DNA of 64,000 nt, from contig CAVVHG010000007.1 of NCBI GenBank assembly GCA_963747985.1, positions 248,001 to 312,000 on the forward strand, written 5' to 3'. The DNA is from JACADW01 sp963747985. GTDB lineage: Bacteria; Acidobacteriota; UBA6911. The notes beneath the pieces are model-generated. The model was not told the origin of the DNA. It worked only from the letters and a program-made list of their open reading frames with translations, and searched no databases. How positions within the stretch are numbered: position 1 is the first letter of the stretch; each line of letters opens with the position of its first letter. Made by a program: the position numbers and the translations under genes. Below are positions 44,867 through 54,340 of the stretch, one piece after another.

Positions 44867-46459
44867 ATGTCGATCGTGGCCGGTGTGGATTTCGGTACCC
44901 TGACAGTTCGCGTGTCCATCATTGACAGCGGGAAGGGCAGGCTCGGCTCTGCGACAGCCGAGTATCCGCTGTTTCGCAAGCGGGAGAATCCGGACTACGC
45001 AACGCAGCGGCACCCGGACCACATGGATGCGCTGACGCGCGCCACAAGGCAGGCGCTCGAGGACGCGGGTGTGGCGGGAGACCAGGTGGAGGCCCTTGCT
45101 CTGGACACAACCGGCTCCACCATCGTCCCTGTCGGGCCGGGCCTGGAGCCGCTGGACGATTACTACCTCTGGTGCGACCATCGAGCGAAAACGGAAGCCG
45201 CGCTCATTACCGATGTCGCACGCCGGGAGCGGCTCGCGGCGATCGATTGGATCGGTGGCGTGTACTCTTCGGAGTGGGGTTTCGCGAAGCTGCTTCACTG
45301 GCTTCGGCACAATCCCGAAAAGCGGGAGCGCATGGTATCGGCCGTCGAGCACTGCGACATGGTGGCGGCTGTACTGTGCGGTATCACCGACATCGAGCAT
45401 ATGCCCCGGAGCGTCTGCGCCATGGGCCACAAGTGGATGTGGAACGAGGCACTCGGCGGGCTGCCGCCGGAGGATTTTCTCCTCAAGGTGGACCCGCTGC
45501 TGCGCGGGGTGCGCGACAAGCTCAAAGGCCGCTATTTGACGTCCGACAGACTCGCGGGCCGGTTGGCGCCGGCGTGGGCTTCCAGTCTCGGGCTGAGAGC
45601 AGGCATCCCGATCCCCGTCGGCGCGTTTGACGCTCACTGGGATGCAATCGGGGCAGGGGTGCGCGAGGGCGACGTCGTCAACGTAGTGGGGACTTCGACC
45701 TGCATCATGGCCATCGCCCGCCAGACGGATCTGATCCCCGGCGTCTGCGGCGTCGTGAAAGGGTCAATCCATCCCGAATACTTCGGCATCGAGGCAGGGC
45801 TTTCCGCAAGCGGCGACATATTCGAGGCGATCTCCAGGCGCGCCGGGTCCGATGTGGCCGCGCTTTCGGCCGGGCTCGAGCGTTACCGGGCCGGGCAGAC
45901 CGGTCTCCTGCGCCTGACCTGGGACAACGGGGACAGAACGGTCCTCGTCAACCCCGAGCTCGGCGGCGTGACTCTCGGCTGGAACCTTACCCACACGGCA
46001 CAGGACGAACTGTTTGCCGCCGTCGAAGGCACCGCCTTCCACACACGGGTGGTCCTGGAGCGGATGGCGGAGCATGGCGTCCCCATCAACCGGATCATCA
46101 ACGGCGGCGGAATCCCGCAGAAAAACGAGGGACTCAACCGGGTCTATGCCAACGTGCTGAACAAACCCGTGCTGGTCCCCGAATCAGAGGTAACCAGCCT
46201 TGGGTCGGCCATCTTCGCTTTCGTGGCTGCCGGGACCTTCCCGTCGATCGAGGAAGCGCAGCAGGCGCTGTGCCCTGCGTACCGGGTCGTTCAGCCCGAG
46301 GCCGGGCAGGCGCGCGTATACGAGCAGCTCTATCCTCTGTTCAGAAAACTTTACTTTGCCCTGGGAAGCCCTGCTGCCGGCCCTGTTGAAGCCGGCGACG
46401 TTCTGCCGGTTCTCCGCAAGGTTGCAGCGGAGGCACGGTCAGCGGGCGCCCGCGTGTGA
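44867..46459 (+). CDS. araB: Ribulokinase, FGGY family
   Basis: A 530-aa carbohydrate kinase from ATG 44867 with CTGGAGG upstream. The N-terminal phosphate loop is VAGVDFGTLTVRVSIID. Substrate-domain motifs include LALDTTGSTIVPVGPG and YYLWCDHRAKTEA. The catalytic Asp is in IPVGAFDAHWDAIGAG, and the C-terminal ATP region contains INGGGIPQKNEGLNRVYANV. It phosphorylates L-ribulose in arabinose catabolism. An in-frame GTG of the epimerase gene overlaps its stop, and the chosen epimerase start is 29 nt later. Confidence 0.93.
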   Translation: MSIVAGVDFGTLTVRVSIIDSGKGRLGSATAEYPLFRKRENPDYATQRHPDHMDALTRATRQALEDAGVAGDQVEALALDTTGSTIVPVGPGLEPLDDYYLWCDHRAKTEAALITDVARRERLAAIDWIGGVYSSEWGFAKLLHWLRHNPEKRERMVSAVEHCDMVAAVLCGITDIEHMPRSVCAMGHKWMWNEALGGLPPEDFLLKVDPLLRGVRDKLKGRYLTSDRLAGRLAPAWASSLGLRAGIPIPVGAFDAHWDAIGAGVREGDVVNVVGTSTCIMAIARQTDLIPGVCGVVKGSIHPEYFGIEAGLSASGDIFEAISRRAGSDVAALSAGLERYRAGQTGLLRLTWDNGDRTVLVNPELGGVTLGWNLTHTAQDELFAAVEGTAFHTRVVLERMAEHGVPINRIINGGGIPQKNEGLNRVYANVLNKPVLVPESEVTSLGSAIFAFVAAGTFPSIEEAQQALCPAYRVVQPEAGQARVYEQLYPLFRKLYFALGSPAAGPVEAGDVLPVLRKVAAEARSAGARV

Positions 46460-46488
46460 GCGCGACCATCACCGGAAGGAGGCCCGGT

Positions 46489-47187
46489 ATGCTCGAGTCA
46501 CTGAAGACCGAGGTCTTGGAGGCCAATCTCGAGTTGGTCCGGCAGGGGCTCGTAATCGACACCTTCGGGAACGCCAGCGGCATAAGTCGATCCGACGGCC
46601 TGGTTGTCATCAAGCCGAGCGGGGTTCCGTATCATTCCATGAAACCCGAAGACCTGGTTGTGACGGACATGGAGGGCCAAATCATCGAAGGGAGCAGGCG
46701 ACCTTCAACGGACCTCCCCACGCACCTGGTCCTGTATCGTTCTTTCCCGGCAATCGGCGGCGTGGTTCACACCCACTCTTGCCATGCCACGACCTGGGCC
46801 CAGGCGGGCAGGGAGATACCGTGCTTCGGCACCACGCACGCGGACTACTTCCACGGCCCGGTCCCGATCACGGAACCGCTCACGGCCGACGAGGTCGAGA
46901 GCGACTATGAAGCCAATACCGGCGTGATCATCGCCTTGAGGTTCGCGGAATTGGATCCCGCCCGGGTCCCGGGGGTCCTGGTGCACGGACATGGGCCTTT
47001 CTGCTGGGGTGAAGCACCTCGGGCGGCCTGCCATGCGGCCGTGATGCTTGAAGAGATAGCGAGAATGGCGCTGGGCACGGTCGCCATCAACCCGGCTGCG
47101 ACGGCGATCCCTCAGTTCCTGCTGGACAAGCATTTCCTGCGTAAGCACGGCGCCTCCGCGTACTACGGACAGAACCGGCAGAAGTGA
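46489..47187 (+). CDS. araD: L-ribulose-5-phosphate 4-epimerase
   Basis: Class II aldolase-fold zinc enzyme of 232 aa. The start ATG 46489 follows GGAAGGAGG. Motifs: FGNASGISRSDGLVVIKPSG, metal ligands in VVHTHSCHATTWAQAG, TTHADYFHGPVP, and VLVHGHGPFCWG with the third His. It converts L-ribulose-5-phosphate to D-xylulose-5-phosphate, completing the three-step route with the two genes upstream. The normal AraD length supports the call over fuculose-phosphate aldolase. Confidence 0.94.
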   Translation: MLESLKTEVLEANLELVRQGLVIDTFGNASGISRSDGLVVIKPSGVPYHSMKPEDLVVTDMEGQIIEGSRRPSTDLPTHLVLYRSFPAIGGVVHTHSCHATTWAQAGREIPCFGTTHADYFHGPVPITEPLTADEVESDYEANTGVIIALRFAELDPARVPGVLVHGHGPFCWGEAPRAACHAAVMLEEIARMALGTVAINPAATAIPQFLLDKHFLRKHGASAYYGQNRQK

Positions 47188-47279
47188 ACTGCAACCACAA
47201 GGGGCTGTGCCAACCTCTCGGGCCTCGCTGCCAATTGTCGTCGGTAACCGGGCGCTCACATGCGTGGTTACTCCCTGCC

Positions 47280-47389
47280 GGCGCTTCGCGCCTTGCTCTT
47301 CACCCACTTGATCAAAGCACAGGTCTGCCGATGATTTCCAGACCAGCCTCGAAAGGGCGGCAGTACGGAGGCCCGGCCGTGAGGCCGGG
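47280..47389. terminator. Two hairpins in the convergent gap after araD
   Basis: GGCGC-TTC-GCGCC (47280-47292) and CCCGGCC-GTGA-GGCCGGG (47372-47389) are perfect stems. There is no T-run, so termination is only suggested. The remaining sequence of the 292-nt gap holds no gene. Confidence 0.35.
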
Positions 47390-47479
47390 ATCGAGAATGG
47401 CCGTGCGTTGAAGCGCCGAAGGTGCGGCACAGCAGGCATGCGGGCCGGAAGATGATGAACAGCGCACCTGCGCACGCGG

Positions 47480-49776
47480 TTATTCGTCCGCGGGCCCTTT
47501 CCAGACGCTTCCGCCGAAAGTGTCGACGTAGATCACCGACTCGTCCACCGGGTCGAAAGAGACACGTTGGATATTGCGGAACGGAATGCCCAGGAACGGC
47601 TTCCAGCTCTTCCCCCCATCTTTACTCAGCCAGAGGCCGGGTCCCGGCGCGCTCTCCGTGAGACACATGTAAACCCAGTCCGGCCTCTTCGGGTGGACAG
47701 TGGCCCCGAAAGTCTCCGGTCCCTCCCGTGCGATGCGGTTCCACGTGAGCCCGCCATCCTCGGTTTTGTACAGACCGCCCTCCTGTTTACGATAGGTGTC
47801 GGCGGCGCCCAGATAAATGACGTTGCTGTTGCGCGGGTCGACGTCGTAGTCTTTCGGCCACAACAGCGGCTGAGACTTGTTCAGATATTCCCAGGATTCG
47901 CCGTCATCCTTTGAGCGATAAAGCCCCGGGCCTTCCGGCTGGAACTCTCCATCCTTGATCAACGCTGTGACCAGGCAGAAGAGCGTTCCATCGGGATGAA
48001 GGATCAACCGGCAGGCACGCACGTTCTTGTCAGGCGCACCAAGGCCCTCGGATTTCTTCACCCAGTTCTTGCCGCCATCCACCGACTTGAATACCCCGGC
48101 TTCGAACAGGGACGCATAGAGAATCCGGGCATCCTTCGGGCTCTTCGGATCAAGAACAACAGAGGTCACCGGCTCCTTGGGGAGACCCTCGGACGTATCC
48201 TTCCAGGTAACTGCGAAGTCCTGGCTGATTCCCACCCCGCCGCCGGACTGCTCCCGATAGTGTCGCCCGTAGATGATGTTGCCGTTGGGAATATCGTGCA
48301 TGTCTGCAAATGCTCCCCAGATCCTGCCCGGTATCTCGGGATCGAAGGCCAGCTCGTAGGTAGTGTTGCGAAGCGGTTCTCAAAATCGGAAATCCAGGTC
48401 TTGCCCGCATCCACACTCCGGGCGAATTTCACGTCCGTGTATGCGATGTAGTGACGATTCCGTTCAAAGGGATCGATGTAGTAGTGCCAGACAGTCGTAA
48501 CTACCAGTCCGTTGTTGATCCAACTCTGTCCTTTAGCCAGGCGACGCTCAGGTTCGGCGCTGCGGGTATGGAGGGTCTGCCATGTCCCGCCCCCGTCCCT
48601 GGTGATCTGACACTTGAACCAATCCGTCATGACCACAGTCTCAGGGTCGACGGGGCTGATCCCCAGGCCCGATGCGGTGCTGCCGCCGCGCCCCGTCTCG
48701 GCCATCGAGTAACTCGGCTCGACGTTGAAGCCGTCTTCATTCGGATTGGCGAACCAGGTCGGCCGCCATGTTTCGCCTGCGTCGTCACTGCGATAGACCT
48801 GGCCGGGCCGGGACTGGGCGACATAGACAGTCTCCGGCCGGACATTATTGGCCACCACGAAGGTATAGCCCGGAACAACGACCGAGCGCCTGTCGCCCCT
48901 GGTGAAGACCCTCTCGGTAACGTCAATGCCCTTGCCCATGGCCTGCACCCAGGTTTCCCCGTTGTCAGTGGAGCGATAGACGCCGCCAACGTACTTACCG
49001 CCGTCAATCGCACCTTCAGAGACGCAATACAGCGTGCACCGATCGGCGGTCGCGCCCCCGGCGAAATCGACCAGCGGCTTCTCAGGCAGACCCTTTCCTG
49101 TTCTTTCCCATGTTGCGCCGCTGTCAAGGGAGCGGAAGAAGCCGCCCGTGGACGCGGCAAAACAGCGCCGCTGCCCCTGGGAACTCGACGGGCCTATGAG
49201 CAGACCGACCGGGCGGCCGGTGAAACCTGTGCCTCGGGTCCAGTTCTGCCCGCTATCGGTACTGTGGAAGATCCCATCCTGGGTGCCTGCCAGCAGGAAG
49301 TCCCCGCGCACGCTGTCGATGGCCAGCTCCAGCAGGCCAGCCGGCAGGCCTTTTCCCAGAGGACTCCAGGTTTGACCGCGGTCCCGGCTCACCCGCAGCT
49401 CTCCGCGATACCCGTTAGCGCCAAGAACGACGTTGGGATCGCGGGGATCAAACACGAAACGGCAGCGAGTGGACCCGAGAAGATATTCATGGTGAATCAT
49501 GTCCCATGTCTTGCCGCCGTCCGCAGTGCGATACGCGCCGCTCATGTCGCAGGTAATGAACACCAGATTGGGATCATGAGGTGATATCGAGGGCATGTAC
49601 ATCGCACCTCCGCCGGTGAGCCCGACCGGCGTCCAGAGGGCTCTCCTTGCTGCAAGATCCTTTCCCGATCCCGGCTGCGCTGAGAGGTGCAAGCCGGTGT
49701 ACGAAAGCGCCGCAAAGACCATGGCCGTTGCCAACAGGGTGATCGTGCTGCGGTGGAAGTGTTGAAGACTTCGCAT
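47480..49776 (-). pseudogene. Secreted BNR/sialidase-fold (GH74-like) protein, one frameshift
   Basis: About 765 aa if the frame is joined. The N-terminal frame (49776 to about 48371) starts with a signal peptide (MRSLQHFHRSTITLLATAMV) and carries repeated Asp-box motifs such as YRTADGGKTWD, VSRDRGQTWSPLG and YRSTDNGETWV. At about 48371 it runs out in WISDFENRF. The sense continues one frame over as NTTYELAFDPEIPGRIWGAF to 47480. One lost nucleotide explains the break. The beta-propeller fold fits xyloglucan- or glycan-acting secreted enzymes. It is either a true pseudogene or a base error. Confidence 0.8.
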
Positions 49777-49842
49777 GGCGGATATGCCTCCAATCTCATG
49801 GGAGAACTTGGAATCTCTCCTTCGCGTGGAGAGCGGGACTGA

Positions 49843-50864
49843 TCACTTCATCGCGGACCACTCATCCACGTACAGCATCTTCAGCACGCCCGTGGCCTGG
49901 TCGAACGACAGCGGCATCCATAGCTGGCACGACTCGTCGATCGGCACGTGCTCGCTCTTCGGGCCGCGGAACCACTGGTCGCACATGGCGAAGACCTTGT
50001 CGCTCTCGGCGATGTAGACGAAGTTCGAGATCTGACTGTTCCAGGTGCGGTTCCCGCTCATCACGCCCATCTCGCGGTAGGGGCCGAGAGCCGCGTCTGC
50101 CAGGGCGTAGCTCGTGTCGGTAGGGTTCCAGCCCTCGACGCCGGAACCGGCTGCGATGTATTTGCCCCGGTAGCGGATCAGGGCCGCGCCCTCGTACCGC
50201 TTCTTCTGGCCGTCGCTCTTCAGGGCGATCGTCGTCTGGCCAGTCGTGCTCAGGAAGTCGTCGGCCAGCAGATCCACGCGAATGTTGCGGTGCCCGTCGT
50301 CATACACGAGGTATCCTTTGCCATCCTGGTCCTTGAACAGCCCCAGGTCCTGCCCCCAGCCGTGCTCCTCCGACGTGTTGCGTTGGCCGAGGAAGGTGAA
50401 CGGGCCGGCGGGCTTGTCTGCCACAGCGACAGCGAGCATCGCTGCCGGATACTCCGGCTCCACGGTGCCGATGCAGAAAAACCACAGCACGTATTTGCCG
50501 GTCTTGTCGTAGTAAAGCACGTTGGGGCGATGCGAGGTGCCCTGGGCGAGCCAACCGATCTTTGGGAACTGAAGGCAGACCCCTCGTAATTCCAGTCCAC
50601 GAGGTTCTTCGAGCTGTAGCAGTTGAAGCCGCGCTGAAGGTGAGCGCCTTTCCGGCCCCAGATTCCCGTCGGGTTGCCCGCGTAGCTGGTCCCGTACCAG
50701 TAGAAGGTATCGCCGACCCTGGTTATCCCGCCGTCGTGGCAGGAGATCGGCTTGCCGGCGGCATCAGTCCAGGCGGTATGGTTGCGGATCGGCTTGTCGG
50801 ACGAGGCCGCGTGAGCGGCCACCAGGGCGAGTAGGACGGTCGAAATAACGAATGCTCGGTTCAT
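49843..50864 (-). pseudogene. Secreted GH43-like glycoside hydrolase, one frameshift
   Basis: About 340 aa if joined. The first frame (50864 to about 50572) has a signal peptide (MNRAFVISTVLLALVAAHA) and the start of a five-bladed propeller (ISCHDGGITRVGDTFYWYG, NLVDWNYEGSAF). The other frame continues with QFPKIGWLAQGTSHRPNVLY, YDKTGKYVLWFF and WGQDLGLFKDQDGKGYLVYD to the stop. One missing base near 50572 accounts for it. The pattern recalls the GH43 branch acting on galactans or arabinans. It is 66 nt upstream of the BNR gene and probably co-transcribed. Confidence 0.8.
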
Positions 50865-51012
50865 GGCGCTGACTCCTGGCGCGGTGTATCTGATCAGTAC
50901 GCTTCAGAGGCCGGGTGGCTCAGCCGGTTGTCCGTCCTGGGAGCGAATCGCAAATGAGTGCCGGGTCCATCAGGCCTGGCCTGGTTGGCGCGTGATTCCG
51001 AACCGCGCCGGC

Positions 51013-52086
51013 CTAGCCCAGTTTCGGCGGAATTTCGATCATCGGCCCCATCCACTGGAGCTCGCGCTCGATATCGAGGTGGAGCTGGTACTGCCTCCGC
51101 ACGTCCGCTACCTGTGGGCCGCGAATGTCGATGCCGGACAGTTCATACTGCCCGAGGCCTGCCTGGGCGCAGTATTTGAGGTAACCAAGCCAGTCCGGAT
51201 TGATCCCCATCGCCTCGACTCCTACCCGGTCGGCAGCTACGTAGTCCGTCGAGGCGATCGCGATGCGCGACGGAACGGGCGTCCCTGCCGACGGGCCGTT
51301 TCCCTCCATGCCTTCGTAACCGTCGATAACGGCAGCACCCCAGAACGGGCGCATCTTCTGGGCTGTGAGCAGCATGTCGAAATGTGTCTGACGCACACCT
51401 CCGTGGTAATGCCGCTTGTCATTCCATCGCTTCGTCTCCTTGCGCGCGTTGTGGAGCGGGGCGCCCAGGGTCATGTTCTTGACGGACAGCGTGGCGACCG
51501 TCACGTTGTGGGTCTTCAGGATGGCGGAGCAGATTATGTAGGCCTCCGGGTCGAGCAGCCGCGATGCAAGCCGGACAGGCACGGGATGCAGGTCGGCGTT
51601 AACCACGTGAATGGTTTCATACTTCGCCTCATCGTTCAGATCGAGCAGACTGACCGGCCGTGGCTTGAAGTCGTCTACGACACGCTGGTAACCGAAATTG
51701 TCATATCCCTGGAGCGTGTCTCCTGCAGAGGACTCGGCGATGATCACCGGTCCCTTGAAACGGGGAGCCAGGAAATCCAGGATTCCGCGGAGAGCGTCGG
51801 CGTGGGTCGCGGCCAATTGTTTGACAGTCGAGACGAGATTTGGTTTTATGACTACGTACTTCTTGCTCCGCAGTACCGGCAGGATCTGGTCCTCGATGGC
51901 GGCTAGCGAATCACAGGCGTTTTTCCGCCGGTCATCGCCGTGAACCAGCGCCACGACAGACTTGCCATCGGGGGAGGGTGCAGGCCGGACCTGGGCGGAC
52001 GCGATCGGCGTCCATGCCAGGTGCCGCGCAGCGGCCGCTATAGTGGCCGTTTGAATAAACGATCGGCGTGAAAGTTCAGGTTCCAT
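51013..52086 (-). CDS. Tat-exported DUF362 domain protein
   Basis: A 357-aa protein from ATG 52086. Twin-arginine signal: SRRSFIQTATIAAAARHLAW. The DUF362 core follows: KKYVVIKPNLVST near residue 75, IIAESSAGDTLQGYDNFGY near 120, SAILKTHNVTVATLSVKNMT near 190, and TDYVAADRVGVEAMG near 295. There are no ferredoxin cysteines, so this is the cluster-free version. The function of the domain is unknown. It is divergent, 58 nt apart, from a Tat-exported Fe-S aldo/keto reductase, so the two may share control. Confidence 0.85.
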   Translation of the reverse strand: MEPELSRRSFIQTATIAAAARHLAWTPIASAQVRPAPSPDGKSVVALVHGDDRRKNACDSLAAIEDQILPVLRSKKYVVIKPNLVSTVKQLAATHADALRGILDFLAPRFKGPVIIAESSAGDTLQGYDNFGYQRVVDDFKPRPVSLLDLNDEAKYETIHVVNADLHPVPVRLASRLLDPEAYIICSAILKTHNVTVATLSVKNMTLGAPLHNARKETKRWNDKRHYHGGVRQTHFDMLLTAQKMRPFWGAAVIDGYEGMEGNGPSAGTPVPSRIAIASTDYVAADRVGVEAMGINPDWLGYLKYCAQAGLGQYELSGIDIRGPQVADVRRQYQLHLDIERELQWMGPMIEIPPKLG

Positions 52087-52144
52087 TGGCAAGTCCTCTC
52101 GACCATAAAGGCAGAGGAAAAATTTACACATTTTGGGGGGAATT

Positions 52145-53320
52145 ATGAAGGACAAATCATCGCGACGTGACTTTCTGGCCCTGGGTCTGGCGCTTCCGGC
52201 GACCGCTCTGGGTTCCACACCGCTGCCCGGCCTCGCCGGCCTCGAGGCGCCGAGGCCCGCAGACCCGCCGGCGGGCGGCCTGAGCTACCGCGTGCTGGGC
52301 AAAACCGGCATGAAGGTCACCACGGTGGGATTCGGGTGCATGATCACGTCAGACCCGAGCGTCATCGAGAAGGCCGCGGATCTGGGGATCAATTATTTTG
52401 ACACGGCGCGCGGATACCAGGGTGGCAACAACGAGCGTATGGTGGGCGCCGCGCTCAAGGCCAAACGCAAAGACCTGTACATATCCACGAAGTCGGGCGC
52501 GGGAACGAAGCAGGAGGCGCTGGACCACCTGGAGACCAGCCTGCGCGAGATCGGCACGGATCACGTCGACATCTGGTACCTGCATGGCAAGAGCAAAGCC
52601 AGTGATCTCACCGACGAACTGATGGAGGCTCAACGGATCGCAAAGCAGCAGGGCAAGATCCGTTTCGCCGGTGTGAGTACACACGGCGGGCACGCCGAGG
52701 TTGTGCAGGCGATGGTCGGGAAGAGGGACCATTTCGACGTCTGGCTCTGTTCCTATAATTTCTCCATGGACCCTGCCACGGCCGGACTGGTCGAGACCGC
52801 GGCCAAGGCAGGACTGGGTGTCGTCGCCATGAAAGTAATGGCCGGCGGTTTCCGGAGGCTGAAGCCGGGCGAAAAACTCTACGATAAGTTCAAGCAGCCG
52901 GGTGCGATGCTCGCCGCCCTCAAGTGGGTCATCAAGGACAAGAACGTTCACACCACGATTCCCAGCATCACCGACATGGAGCAGCTGGACGAGGACATGC
53001 GCGCGATGACCGCCCCCTTCGCCAAGAGCGACGAGGACCTGCTGGCGGCGCAACTCGAACACATCCGCCCGCTCTATTGCCGGATGTGCGGCCAGTGCGA
53101 CGCGGTGTGTCCCAAGGGCCTTCCCGTTGCCGACGTCCTGCGGTATCTCAGCTACGCCGAGGGCTATGGCCAGTATCAGCTCGGCCGTGAGAGCTTCCTT
53201 GCCTTGCCCAGGGAAGCCAGGGATGTGCGCTGCAATTCGTGCTCCACATGTTCCGTCGAGTGCCCGAACGGCGTCCAGGTCGCGGCAAGGCTGACGCGCG
53301 CGCAGGAGTTGTTCGCATGA
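52145..53320 (+). CDS. Tat-exported aldo/keto reductase with C-terminal 4Fe-4S clusters
   Basis: A 391-aa protein. Twin-arginine signal SRRDFLALGLALPATALG. The AKR barrel covers about residues 45-290, with catalytic Asp/Tyr/Lys/His-type residues in INYFDTARGYQGG, ISTKSGAG and DIWYLHGKS. A ferredoxin-like tail has two cysteine sets: CRMCGQCDAVCPKG and CNSCSTCSVECPNG. Such fusions are thought to be electron-transfer oxidoreductases of the cell envelope; the substrate is unknown. The stop overlaps the next start (ATGA), so the next gene is translationally coupled. Confidence 0.9.
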   Translation: MKDKSSRRDFLALGLALPATALGSTPLPGLAGLEAPRPADPPAGGLSYRVLGKTGMKVTTVGFGCMITSDPSVIEKAADLGINYFDTARGYQGGNNERMVGAALKAKRKDLYISTKSGAGTKQEALDHLETSLREIGTDHVDIWYLHGKSKASDLTDELMEAQRIAKQQGKIRFAGVSTHGGHAEVVQAMVGKRDHFDVWLCSYNFSMDPATAGLVETAAKAGLGVVAMKVMAGGFRRLKPGEKLYDKFKQPGAMLAALKWVIKDKNVHTTIPSITDMEQLDEDMRAMTAPFAKSDEDLLAAQLEHIRPLYCRMCGQCDAVCPKGLPVADVLRYLSYAEGYGQYQLGRESFLALPREARDVRCNSCSTCSVECPNGVQVAARLTRAQELFA

Positions 53321-54150
53321 GATGCATTTTTGTCGTCGCTTTGCTGCTGGCCGCTCCGGGGCTGCTCCCCGGCCAGACCGCGGAATGCGGGATGGTGGCA
53401 GGATGCCTGCAGCAGGGTCCGGCTCGGTCCTACGAACCGGACAACCTGTTCGACTACATGGACGGTAACGCCGAGGGCTACCTGGTTTATCGCTTCGTGG
53501 GGATGAAAGGCATCACCTGCAAGTGCGGTGACGACACTTACGTCATCGACATTTCGGAGATGGGAAGCCCCGAGTTTGCGTTCGGCATTTTCAGCGCCAA
53601 TCGCGATCAGCGTGCGGATGTCGAGCCGATCGGCATGGGGGGGCAGGTACTGCCTCGACGTGCCACGTTTGCCAAAGGGAAGTACTACGTGGAGGTGGCG
53701 GCCAGCCCCGCGAAGGACCACACCTCCACGTTGCGCGCCTATGTCGCCGCCATAGAAAAGACAATCGAAGGGCAGAGCACGCCGCCGGAACAGATCTCCT
53801 GGTTTCCGAAGGACGGGCTGATTCCGGGGTCTGTCCGGCTCGTGCCGGAGAGCGTACTCGGGCTGCGTATGCTGAAGTCGGGTTATATCGGCCAGTACGA
53901 TTTCGGAAAGGCCTTCCTGGTCACCGAGTCGTCGCCCGAGGCTGCCGCCGCGACCATGACCAAACTCAAGGGACGCGTTGGCCAGACAACTCCCGTCGCA
54001 ATCGGGGACGAGGCGTTCACGGGTGCTGACAAGTACCTGGACGGCCTGTGCGTTTTCCGCAAGGGGAGATACATAGGCGGGTTTGCCAACCTCAAGGGCG
54101 GTCGCGACGTGATGGCTGAAGCGTCCCGGTTGGCGGCGGGCGTGAAATAG
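53317..54150 (+). CDS. Exported protein of DUF6599 type
   Basis: A 277-aa protein whose ATG overlaps the AKR stop by 4 nt. The signal peptide is MRCIFVVALLLAAPGLLPG. The mature part begins with YEPDNLFDYMDGNAEGYLVY and has an internal duplication: a second similar half near residue 150 starts ISWFPKDGLIPGSVRLVPES and contains GYIGQYDFGKAFLV. This matches the DUF6599 family as I recall it. The function is unknown; the coupling suggests a periplasmic partner of the Fe-S reductase. Confidence 0.7.
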   Translation: MRCIFVVALLLAAPGLLPGQTAECGMVAGCLQQGPARSYEPDNLFDYMDGNAEGYLVYRFVGMKGITCKCGDDTYVIDISEMGSPEFAFGIFSANRDQRADVEPIGMGGQVLPRRATFAKGKYYVEVAASPAKDHTSTLRAYVAAIEKTIEGQSTPPEQISWFPKDGLIPGSVRLVPESVLGLRMLKSGYIGQYDFGKAFLVTESSPEAAAATMTKLKGRVGQTTPVAIGDEAFTGADKYLDGLCVFRKGRYIGGFANLKGGRDVMAEASRLAAGVK

Positions 54151-54195
54151 TTCGCGGCCGCCCGAGCCGGAAACTCAGAGAAGGGGTGAGGACTT

Positions 54196-54284
54196 CACCG
54201 CAGAGGCGCAAAGTACGCAGAGAACGGTTTCTATCTGATTTGGAACCAGTTGGTTTTCTCTGCGACCTCTGCGTCTCTGCGGTG
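54196..54284. repeat. Imperfect inverted repeat (CCGCAGAG type)
   Basis: The arms at 54196-54225 (CACCGCAGAGGCGCAAAGTA, then CGCAGAGAAC) and 54253-54284 are inverse copies with a few mismatches, around a 27-nt centre. A half copy (GGCGTCTCCGCGGTAAAG) lies at 57101-57118. It lies between the DUF6599-like gene and the CorA-like gene. Confidence 0.65.
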
Positions 54285-54340
54285 GCCCTTCGCTTCTTCA
54301 CGGCTTTGGAGACCCGCCGCACGGCGAGACAAGGGCAGGT

